Shown here: positions 36,181-44,090 of the stretch, one piece after another
Numbering within the stretch: position 1 is the stretch's first letter
How the letters are laid out: each line of letters begins with the position of its first letter
DNA from: JACCXG01 sp963785755
GTDB taxonomy: Bacteria > Acidobacteriota > Vicinamibacteria > Vicinamibacterales > 2-12-FULL-66-21
Direction: 5' to 3'
DNA: 64,000 bases
Assembly: GCA_963785755.1 (NCBI GenBank)
Contig: CAWAXG010000002.1
Span: 620,001 to 684,000 of the forward strand
Notes under the pieces: generated by a model
Told to the model about the DNA's origin: nothing
The model's input: only the letters and a program-made list of their open reading frames with translations
Database searches by the model: none
Position numbers and translations under genes: made by a program

Positions 36181-36429
36181 CCGTGCTGCGTGCTGTGTGC
36201 TACGTGCTCACGTGCTCTTCGTGCGACGTGCGACGTGCGACGTGCCAACATGCGACGTGCGATGTGCCAACGTGCCCGGCCGTGCTACGTGCGGCGGCGC
36301 CAAGCACGTTCGCACGTTGCACCTAGCACGTTCGCACGTGGCACGTAGCACGTACCACGTGGCACGTGAGCATGTAGCACAAAGCACGGAAAGCACATGA
36401 GCACGCAGCACATGGCACGCAGCACGTAA
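36181..36429. repeat. Large GTGCTACGTGCTC / GAGCACGTAGCAC repeat block in both orientations
   Basis: This spacer fills most of the 277 bases between pmbA and tldD. The left half carries GTGCTACGTGCTCACGTG and repeated GTGCGACGTGCGACGTG; the right half carries TAGCACGTTCGCACGTGGC and ACGTAGCACGTACCACGTGG in the opposite sense. It is an extended imperfect palindrome of ACGT-centred phrases. Irregular spacing and absence of unique spacers exclude a CRISPR array. Confidence 0.85.
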
Positions 36430-36442
36430 TCAGAGGCCACCA

Positions 36443-38117
36443 ATGCATCGTCGAGACTTCGTCAAGACCATGGCGCTCTCGGGCGCCGCCATCGCCGCCA
36501 GCGATCTCGTCGGCGATCTGATCGCGCAGACGCCGCAAGGCAAGGTGCTCGAGTCGCGGTTCAAGGGACTCGGAGACGTGGCGCTTGCCGAGGCGAAGCT
36601 GACCGGATGCTCGTACGCCGATATCAGGTTCACGCGACGCACCAACTCGAGCGTGAACGCGAACGGCGGGAACAGCGACTTCGCCGACGCGTTCGGCGGG
36701 CGCGGGGGACGCGGCGGGCGTGGCGGCGGCCGCGGGCGTGGCGGCGGCGGCGATTTCGGCGGCGGAAACGCCGGCCTTGGCGGGGCTGATGAAACCGCGG
36801 GACGCGGCGCCGCCGGCTTCGGCGTGCGCGTGATTCACAGCGGGGTCTGGGGCTTCGCGAGCAGCCCGATCGTGACCGAGGACGAGATCCGCCGTATTAC
36901 CCGCCTCGCGACCGAGGTCGCCAAGGCCAGCGCCATCGCCAAACAGCGCGACGTCGTCCTCGCGCCGGTGCGCGCGCATACCGAGGACCTGGGCCACCCC
37001 GATTCAGCAGGATCCGGGCAAGATTACGCAGGACGACAAACGAGCGCTGGTGCAGAAAGTGGTCGACATCGCGATCAAGAACAAAGAGGTCGTCAGCGTG
37101 ACCGCCTCTGTCGGCGTCGAGCACGAGTGGAAGTACTTCGCGAGCTCCGAAGGGTCTTACATCGAGCAGGAAGCCTGGTCGGTCTCGCCATCTTTCACGG
37201 TCACCGCGCGGAAGGACGGCCAGACGCGCTCTCGCACGTATACCGGCGAGATGATGACCGGCGGCTGGGAGATCGCCGAGCGCGCGCAGATGCCGGAGAA
37301 CGCCGAGCGCATTGCGGTGGAGGCGGTCGAATTCTGCACCGCCAAGCCGGTCGAGATGGGCCTCAAGGATCTCATCCTGACGCCGTCACACGCGATGCTG
37401 ACGATCCACGAAATCGTCGGCCACGCGACCGAGCTCGACCGAATCCTGGGCTACGAGGCGAATTACGCAGGAACGAGCTTCATCAGGCTCTCCGACCTCG
37501 GCAAACTGAAATACGGCTCGAAGCTGTTCAACATCACCGCCGACCGGACGATCCCTGGCGGCGTCGGCACGATCGGGTATGACGACGATGGCGTGAAGAC
37601 GCAGGAGTGGCCCCTCGTCAGGGAGGGGATCCTGGTCGGCCTGCAGACGAACCGCGAGATGGCGCATCTCATCGGCGAGAAGGCCAGCCGCGGCTGCACA
37701 TCCGCGAACTCGTGGCGCGACTACCCGTTCCTGCGGATGCCGAACGTGCACCTCGATGCGGGCCCCGCCGGCTCGCCGACGCCCGAACAGATCATCGCCG
37801 ACACCAAGGACGGCGTCCTGATCGACGGCCGCGGCAGCTATTCGATCGATCAGCAGCGATACAACGGACAGTTCGGCGGCAACGCGTTCTGGGAAGTCAA
37901 GAACGGCAAGATCACGCGGATGGTGAGCAACGTCACCTACAACGCGATCACGACCGACTTCTGGGCGAACCTCGACGCGATCTCGGGCAAGGAGTCGTGG
38001 CGGATGTTCGGAACCGGCGGCGACGCGAAAGGGCAGCCCACCCAGACGAACAGCATCACGCACGGCTCGCCGTATCTCCGGATCCGCCGCATCATGATCG
38101 GGGCGGCGTACGCTTAG
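36443..38117 (+). CDS. TldD-like metalloprotease subunit with Tat signal and Gly/Arg-rich insert (one frameshift)
   Basis: This is the catalytic partner of the TldD/PmbA pair. It begins with a twin-arginine signal (HRRDFVKTMALSGAAIAASDLVG), so it is predicted to be exported folded. GCSYADIRFTRRTN is followed by an unusual Gly/Arg-rich low-complexity insert (about residues 85-118). The zinc motif is IHEIVGHATELD (HExxxH), and the C-terminal ASRGCTSANSWRDYPFLRMPNV and GGDAKGQPT are conserved. An extra C near 36988 breaks the frame (AHTEDW then ATPIQQDPGK); the corrected product is about 557 residues. The PmbA-like partner lacks a signal, so it may be co-exported or act separately. Confidence 0.85.
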
Positions 38118-38140
38118 ACAAGTACGAAGTGACCGGTGAT

Positions 38141-38209
38141 AAGGCGCAAGTAACAAGGCGCAACGTAGACGTTCCGTTGTACTTGCGCCTTGCAACTTGT
38201 TACTTGTTG
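38141..38209. terminator. Inverted repeat between convergent genes, probable bidirectional terminator
   Basis: Left-arm phrases AAGGCGCAAGTAACAAGGCGCAA correspond, inverted and slightly rearranged, to TTGCGCCTTGCAACTTGTTACTTG on the right. It lies where tldD (plus) and the VWFA gene (minus) meet. Confidence 0.5.
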
Positions 38210-40008
38210 TCAACCGACTTCCTGAGCGTCCGCTCCACTCGAGTCGCCGGCTGTCCGGCGATGCCCACCGTCGCCCGGACGATGTAGTCGCCGGGAGTCA
38301 GCGCGCCGATGGGGACGGCGGCCGTGGCGCTGTGATGATCGCCGGCCGCGGCGAGTGTGCCGGGGACGGTCAGAATTGCGGGCCCGTTCAGCGAGCGAGC
38401 CAGCTCGAACGTGGCCGTTACCTGTTCACCGGGCTTCCCTCCGTAAATATCGACATACGCCAGCACGACCGGCTCGGTGCCGAACTGAAGCCTCGGCATG
38501 AAGCCGCCACGTGAGAGCCCGAGGAGCAGAGAGCTCAGGTGCAGCGTGCCGGCCTGGCGCAGCTCCGCCGTGAACTCGTAGTCGGCAGTTCCGGTCCGGC
38601 CTTGAGAATCGGTGGCCGCAAAGCGAAGCCGGTAGGTCCCGGGCGGGACGAGCATTGCCGTAGGGTACGGGCCGGCCTTCAGCTGGGCCGGTTCGAGCGT
38701 TGCCTGCGCAACCAGTTTGCCGTTGCTGTCCACGAGACCCGCAGCGGCGGCCGTCAGCGTGACTGATGGATCGACCGTCTCTCCGAGCGCGACGATCTTG
38801 AGCTTCGTCTGGCCGGGTTCGCGTGAGGCGAATCCGGTCACGCGCAGCGGCAGGTCACGAAACAGCGTGGCCTGGCGCAGCATGTCGGCAGGCGATCGGG
38901 TGCTCTTGGCATCGGATTTCGCGATCAGGATGCTCGGACGGACGCGAACGGTCACATCGGGGCGCGACACGCGGAGCTCGACCCGGTGCGAGTTTCCATT
39001 GCGCTGCGACGACTCCGGCTCGAACGCGATCCGATAGAAGGCGGACGTCTCGCGGAGAATACGAGTGAATGCGCTTTCCTCCGTTCCGCCGAGGTGCAGC
39101 CGGACTCCGCTGGTGACGCCAGCCAGATGGTCCAGCCCGGCGACCTGATTGGAGAACCCGATCGGTTCGATGATGTACAACCGTGTCCCCGCAAGCGCCG
39201 CCGCGTTCCCGACCTGCTGGAACATGTCCGGCAGCAGCGCGCAGCCCGCCACCGTCTGACCGGCGCGCATGACCTGCTCATTGGGACCAACCATGCTGGC
39301 GGAGAAAAAGGTGACCGTCACCGGCGACGTGCTGGCTGCGAGACTCTGCATCAGCCCGGTCAGCGAGTCGAGCGTACGCCTCGTGCGGCAGGCCATCTCG
39401 TCCGGCGTTTCAGTCCTGGCTGCCTGACCGACGACCTGCGCCAGCGATGCGCGCACCTTCTCCTGCTCCGTCGTCAGATCGACCCTCGTGCCGCCATACG
39501 GCAAGGTGACGAGGGCGATGCGGTCGGTCGGCACGAGATTGTCGAGGAAGGTATCCGCCGCTTCCTGCAAGGCGCGCTCGGTGCCGACACGAAATGAATC
39601 GTCGTCCACGACCAGGACGAACGACCGCGACTCCTCGGATTGCACGTTCGTGCCGAACGGCGGCGGAAGCGGCGAGAGTGGCGCGCGTCCGGCCACTGGC
39701 GACGCCGCGTCGATGAGACTCATCGAGTGCACGGGGCGCACGCGCCCGCCGATCCGAAGCATCACCTCATCGGCTTTCACGTCAGGCACCGGGCGGCCGT
39801 CCTTGGCCAGCGCCAGGAAGTCAATCGAGACCAGGCTGACGCCGCTCTTGAGCACGGGACCCCGCTCCTGGAGGGTGCTCGCCGACAGCTGTTCTTCTCG
39901 GCTCGCGGGCATGTGTAAGACCAGGGTCGAAGCGGCGACGAACGCGGCCGCGGCCCTTGCGACAGGGCGTATGAATGTCCAACGCTGATCAAATGCTCCG
40001 GGAAACAT
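38200..40008 (-). CDS. Secreted VWFA-related protein of acidobacterial type
   Basis: This is a 602-residue exported protein. A hydrophobic signal segment (ARAAAAFVAASTLVLHM) precedes the acidobacterial VWFA-related domain: VSIDFLALAKDGRPVPDVKADEVMLRIGGR, the MIDAS-like strand SFVLVVDDDSF and DNLVPTDRIALVTLP. The C-terminal half is beta-rich, with immunoglobulin-like segments ending in YIVRATVGIAGQPATRVERTL. Function is unknown; such proteins are abundant in Acidobacteriota and may mediate adhesion or secretion. Upstream in-frame codons overlap the rhodanese gene, so ATG 40008 is chosen. TATTCT lies exactly six bases before it. Confidence 0.8.
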   Translation of the reverse strand: MFPGAFDQRWTFIRPVARAAAAFVAASTLVLHMPASREEQLSASTLQERGPVLKSGVSLVSIDFLALAKDGRPVPDVKADEVMLRIGGRVRPVHSMSLIDAASPVAGRAPLSPLPPPFGTNVQSEESRSFVLVVDDDSFRVGTERALQEAADTFLDNLVPTDRIALVTLPYGGTRVDLTTEQEKVRASLAQVVGQAARTETPDEMACRTRRTLDSLTGLMQSLAASTSPVTVTFFSASMVGPNEQVMRAGQTVAGCALLPDMFQQVGNAAALAGTRLYIIEPIGFSNQVAGLDHLAGVTSGVRLHLGGTEESAFTRILRETSAFYRIAFEPESSQRNGNSHRVELRVSRPDVTVRVRPSILIAKSDAKSTRSPADMLRQATLFRDLPLRVTGFASREPGQTKLKIVALGETVDPSVTLTAAAAGLVDSNGKLVAQATLEPAQLKAGPYPTAMLVPPGTYRLRFAATDSQGRTGTADYEFTAELRQAGTLHLSSLLLGLSRGGFMPRLQFGTEPVVLAYVDIYGGKPGEQVTATFELARSLNGPAILTVPGTLAAAGDHHSATAAVPIGALTPGDYIVRATVGIAGQPATRVERTLRKSVDNK

Positions 40009-40020
40009 GGCGTAAGAATA
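40009..40020 (-). promoter_or_regulatory. TATTCT-N6-ATG leaderless promoter (VWFA gene)
   Basis: On the minus strand TATTCT (40020 to 40015) is followed by TACGCC and ATG 40008, without a ribosome site. Confidence 0.45.
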
Positions 40021-40102
40021 GCGCCACTGCCCGCATGGAGCACATAATTGAGCTTTGTCAGAGACGCACGGAGAGCCGCATGAGAGCCTAGGGAGAGCAC
40101 TG

Positions 40103-40969
<867 letters not shown>

Positions 40970-40971
40970 GA

Positions 40972-41024
40972 CGGGATCGGTGATCGGTGATCAGGGATCG
41001 GGTCTGGGGACTACGGACTAGGGT
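40972..41024 (+). repeat. GGTGATCGGTGATCAGGGATCGGG phrase repeat
   Basis: The spacer between the rhodanese and sufE genes consists of GATCGG and GGGATC phrases followed by GGACTACGGACTAGGG. A related inverted set (CTGATCCCCTGATCCCCGAT) starts the repeat at 56577. Confidence 0.75.
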
Positions 41025-41029
41025 CTCAC

Positions 41030-41497
41030 TTGGCCAACCTGCCAGCGCCGTTACAAGCGGTCCTCGAGACATTCGACATGTTCCCGGATCAGTCCGACCG
41101 GACGAACCTGTTGCTCGGCTATGCCGATCAGTTCAAGGAGGTACCGCCGGAGATCGCCTCGCGACCCTTCGACAAGTCGCACCAGATCCCTCAGTGTGAA
41201 TCCGACGCCTACGTGTGGGCGCTGAAGAAGCCGGACGGCACGATGGACCTGTATTTCGCCGTCGAGAACCCGTCGGGCGTGTCGGCGAAAGCCCTCGCCG
41301 CGATCCTTCAGCGCTCGCTCTCGGGCCTGCCTCCGGACGTCGTCGCCACGATCGACCCGTCGATTGTCGAGCGCATCTTCCGGCAGAACATCTCGATGGG
41401 CAAGGGCATGGGACTGATGTCGATGGTCGACGCCGTCCGCACCCTCGCCAGAAAGGCCGGAGAGACCCCCTTCCCATCGTCTCTCGATGGAAGTTGA
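41030..41497 (+). CDS. sufE: SufE-family sulfur acceptor protein
   Basis: This 155-residue protein accepts persulfide sulfur from a cysteine desulfurase. LLGYADQFKEVPPEI, the Cys motif HQIPQCESDAYVWAL (Cys about 55), DPSIVERIFRQNISMGKGMGLMSMVDAVR are SufE hallmarks. The start is TTG at 41030, without a clear ribosome site. No sufS, sufB or sufC is adjacent; the rhodanese upstream may provide sulfur instead. Its last codons overlap the first of two palindromes in front of padR. Confidence 0.88.
   Translation: MANLPAPLQAVLETFDMFPDQSDRTNLLLGYADQFKEVPPEIASRPFDKSHQIPQCESDAYVWALKKPDGTMDLYFAVENPSGVSAKALAAILQRSLSGLPPDVVATIDPSIVERIFRQNISMGKGMGLMSMVDAVRTLARKAGETPFPSSLDGS
41472..41492. promoter_or_regulatory. 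Putative PadR operator, upstream copy
   Basis: TCCCATCGTCTCTCGATGGA is an imperfect palindrome with CCATCG/CGATGG arms. It overlaps the end of sufE and lies next to the TTGACA at 41494. Confidence 0.55.
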
Positions 41498-41522
41498 CAT
41501 CCGCCGCGAACCGATCCATTCT
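41494..41522 (+). promoter_or_regulatory. Candidate promoter of the padR-ADOP operon
   Basis: TTGACA at 41494-41499 is a consensus -35. A weak CATTCT -10 lies 17 bases downstream (41517-41522). The element is flanked on both sides by CCCATCG palindromes. Confidence 0.5.
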
Positions 41523-41543
41523 TCCCATCGTCTAACGATGGGA
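41523..41543. promoter_or_regulatory. Putative PadR operator, downstream copy
   Basis: TCCCATCGTCTAACGATGGG has eight-base arms CCCATCGT/ACGATGGG around CTA. It is centred 51 bases after the first copy, about five helical turns, and lies just before the GGAGAG ribosome site of padR. Confidence 0.6.
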
Positions 41544-41553
41544 GAGTGACCGG

Positions 41554-41892
41554 ATGGGTCTCACGAATCAGCCGCCCGATCTGCTGCCAGGAACGCTCGA
41601 CATGCTCATCCTGCGCACGCTCAGCCGCGGCGCGCTGCACGGCTACGGCATCGCCGAACGGATTCGCCTGGTCTCGGACGATGTGCTCCAGGTCGGCGAG
41701 AGCTCGCTGTACCCGGCGCTGCAGCGGCTGCTCCTCAACGGCTGGGTCACGGCCGAATGGGGCGCCTCTGACAACAACCGCCGCGCGCGCTACTACACGG
41801 TCACCGCGGACGGTCGCAAGCGGCTCACGTCGGAGCGCAAGGAATTCCAGCGCCTGATCGGAGCCATTCAGCAGGTCCTCGAATCCGCCTGA
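41554..41892 (+). CDS. PadR-family transcriptional regulator
   Basis: This is a 112-residue winged-helix repressor. LLPGTLDMLILRTLSRGALHGYGIAERI, VGESSLYPALQRLLLNGWVTAEWG, RRARYYTVTADGRKRL and the C-terminal dimer helix are diagnostic. GGAGAG precedes ATG 41554. Two palindromes around its own promoter suggest autorepression. In Acidobacteriota such padR genes commonly precede ADOP permeases, which they are presumed to control. Confidence 0.93.
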   Translation: MGLTNQPPDLLPGTLDMLILRTLSRGALHGYGIAERIRLVSDDVLQVGESSLYPALQRLLLNGWVTAEWGASDNNRRARYYTVTADGRKRLTSERKEFQRLIGAIQQVLESA

Positions 41893-41898
41893 TCAGCC

Positions 41899-44034
41899 AT
41901 GGCGACGCTGCTCCGCCGTCTGCGCTACCTCTTCAACCGGGAACGATACGAACGCGAGCTCGCCGAGGAGATCGAGACGCATCGCGCGATGGTCGAGGAA
42001 CGCCTCCTTCCTTCTGTTGGTCAAGAACCTCCCGCAAGCCGAAGGGTCATGGGGAACATCACGCTCGCGCGCGAGGATGCGCGGGGCGTCTGGGTCTGGT
42101 CCTGGCTCGACAGCACATGGCAGGACGTTCGTTACGCGGTTCGGAATCTCGGCCGCGAGCCCGGCTTCGCGATCCTCGCGCTGGCGACGCTAGGAATCGG
42201 CATCGGCGTCAACACCAGCCTACTCACCGTGTTCAGTGCCCTGTTCCTTCGGCCATGGCCCGTCCCCGATCCCTCGACGCTCTTCGAGGTCACCGTCGAC
42301 TATGGCAGCGCGAACTCTCGAAACGAGGAGTTCTCGTTCCCGGAATACCTTCATCTGCGTGAGCACGCGCGATCGGTCAGCGGCTTGATCGCGTCGGCGT
42401 GCGCTGACAATCGTGAGCCGGAATGCCGCTTCACGCTCGACGACGAGCGCGTGAGCACGCTGCTCGTGAGCCGCAATTACTTCGATGTCCTCGGCATCGC
42501 GATGGAGCAGGGGCCGGGGCTGGCTGGACCGGAGACGAGGCAGGATGCGGTCGCGGTCATCAGCTATGCGCTGTGGCAGCAGCGATTCGCGTCGGATCGG
42601 GCCATCATCGGGAAGACCGTTCACATCAACTCGGTGCCGTTCACCGTGCTGGGCGTCGCTCCTCGAGATTTCGGCGGCACATCGTTCGCGCGCAAGGACG
42701 TGTGGATTCCGCTGGGATCGCGGGACCTCGCGCAGCCCCACGCACAGACGCCCCTGGAGACTCGATTGGCCGCGCGACTCGGCCCGGACGTGGCGCGGCA
42801 ACACGCCACGTCCGAGCTCGATGCGCTCCATCGCCGGTACCGGGCCGACGTCGAACGTCTGATCGGCCGGACGATCACGCTCGACGACGTGCCGGTGATG
42901 GTGGTCGGTGTGACCGCGGCCGGATTCGCCGGGACGAAATTCGAACGTGTGGACCTCTGGCTGCCGCTGGCTGCCGCCGCGGTGTTCCGTCCGAACGAAC
43001 GCTGGGTTCGCGACGAGATTTCGGTCGGGACCGGTCCAGGTCCGCGCTTGTCCGGCTACCTGGCGCTCGCCGGTCGGCTCGCGCCCGGCGCCACACGCGC
43101 GCAAGCCGAGGCTGAGCTCACCTCGCTGGCCATGGAGTTCGATCCGTCACGGCGCCGCGGCGGCAGGGGTCTCCGGACGTTCGGCACGGCCGGAGCCGAC
43201 GCGCCCGGCGGCGTGAACACTGCCGCGTTCCTCCAGATGTTCGGCGCCGTGCTGGCGGTGCTCCTTCTCGCCTGCGCGAACGTGGGGAATCTGCTGCTGG
43301 CGCGGGCCCACGCCAGACGGCGTGAGATCGCGATGCGGCTCTCGCTCGGCGCCAGCCGATCGCGAGTCGTGCGTCAGCTGCTCGTCGAGAGCTTCGTGCT
43401 GGCGCTGGGCGCTGGAGCACTGGGCCTGTTGCTGACGCTCCATCTCCCGCGGCTGGCGCTCGAAGCCGCGGCGCGGCAGCCAACGGCATTGCAACTTCGG
43501 CCGGACCTGCCCGTGTTGGGTTTCACGTTTGCGATCTGCGCCCTGGCGTGTCTCCTGTTCGGTCTCGCGCCCGCGCTCCATGCTACGCGCCGTAACGTTT
43601 CCGACGCGCTCAAGGGCGACGCGCCGCTGCAGAGCGTGCGATTTTCGGTGCGGAATGCTCTATTGTCGGTGCAGGTCGCGCTCAGCGTGATTCTGCTCGT
43701 CGCCGGCGGACTGCTGATTCGTGGCGTGCAGCACGCGCACCGGCTGGACCACGGCTTCGACGTCGGCGGAGTCACGCTGATGTCGTTCGAGCCGCCGGTT
43801 TCGAGCTACGACGCCGCGCGCACTCGGGTGTTCACGCAGCAGCTCGCGCAACAGCTCGACACGCTCGCGCAACGCGTGCCGATCGGCATCACGCACGTCG
43901 CGCCGTTCGGCAGCGGCAACCTCAAAGGCACCTATCTCGTTCCAGGCTCGAGCGAGGAGCTGTTCAACGCCGTCTACGAGGTATCGCCCTCGTATTTCAA
44001 CGTGCTTCGGATTCCCGTGTTGCGGTGTGAGTGA
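41899..44034 (+). CDS. ADOP-type duplicated FtsX/MacB permease, 3' truncated
   Basis: This acidobacterial duplicated permease is 711 residues here, compared with 889 for its neighbour. The N-terminal cytoplasmic segment (LRYLFNRERYERELAEEIETHRAMVEERL) leads into the first MacB/FtsX unit: GFAILALATLGIGIGVNTSLL, periplasmic core, EIAMRLSLGASRSRVVRQLLVESFVLAL. The second unit begins with VRNALLSVQVALSVILLVAGGLL, but the protein stops after YFNVLRIPVLRCE. About 180-260 residues are missing, including the last three helices. The final CE and stop match the family's natural C-terminus (compare LRCE of the next gene), so an internal deletion is likely. Probably not functional alone. Confidence 0.85.
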   Translation: MATLLRRLRYLFNRERYERELAEEIETHRAMVEERLLPSVGQEPPASRRVMGNITLAREDARGVWVWSWLDSTWQDVRYAVRNLGREPGFAILALATLGIGIGVNTSLLTVFSALFLRPWPVPDPSTLFEVTVDYGSANSRNEEFSFPEYLHLREHARSVSGLIASACADNREPECRFTLDDERVSTLLVSRNYFDVLGIAMEQGPGLAGPETRQDAVAVISYALWQQRFASDRAIIGKTVHINSVPFTVLGVAPRDFGGTSFARKDVWIPLGSRDLAQPHAQTPLETRLAARLGPDVARQHATSELDALHRRYRADVERLIGRTITLDDVPVMVVGVTAAGFAGTKFERVDLWLPLAAAAVFRPNERWVRDEISVGTGPGPRLSGYLALAGRLAPGATRAQAEAELTSLAMEFDPSRRRGGRGLRTFGTAGADAPGGVNTAAFLQMFGAVLAVLLLACANVGNLLLARAHARRREIAMRLSLGASRSRVVRQLLVESFVLALGAGALGLLLTLHLPRLALEAAARQPTALQLRPDLPVLGFTFAICALACLLFGLAPALHATRRNVSDALKGDAPLQSVRFSVRNALLSVQVALSVILLVAGGLLIRGVQHAHRLDHGFDVGGVTLMSFEPPVSSYDAARTRVFTQQLAQQLDTLAQRVPIGITHVAPFGSGNLKGTYLVPGSSEELFNAVYEVSPSYFNVLRIPVLRCE

Positions 44035-44087
44035 GTTCAAAGGTTCAAGGGTCCAAGGGTTCAAGGTTCACTGATTCGAGGGTTCAG
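44034..44087 (-). repeat. GGTTCAA phrase repeat (inverted family member)
   Basis: GTTCAAAGGTTCAAGGGTCC and AAGGGTTCAAGGTTCA, plus GAGGGTTCAGAG, occupy the spacer between the two ADOP genes. They are the reverse complement of the TTGAACC family at 34724-34804. The open frame through it to 44031 is not a real N-terminus. Confidence 0.88.
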
Positions 44088-44090
44088 AGA

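Noticed and set aside
36181..36429. Possible CRISPR array
   Set aside because: Repeats are short, irregular and in both orientations, with no unique spacers of constant length and no cas genes.
44031..44090. N-terminal extension of the second ADOP permease
   Set aside because: These codons are translated phrase repeat; the conserved N-terminus starts at ATG 44091.
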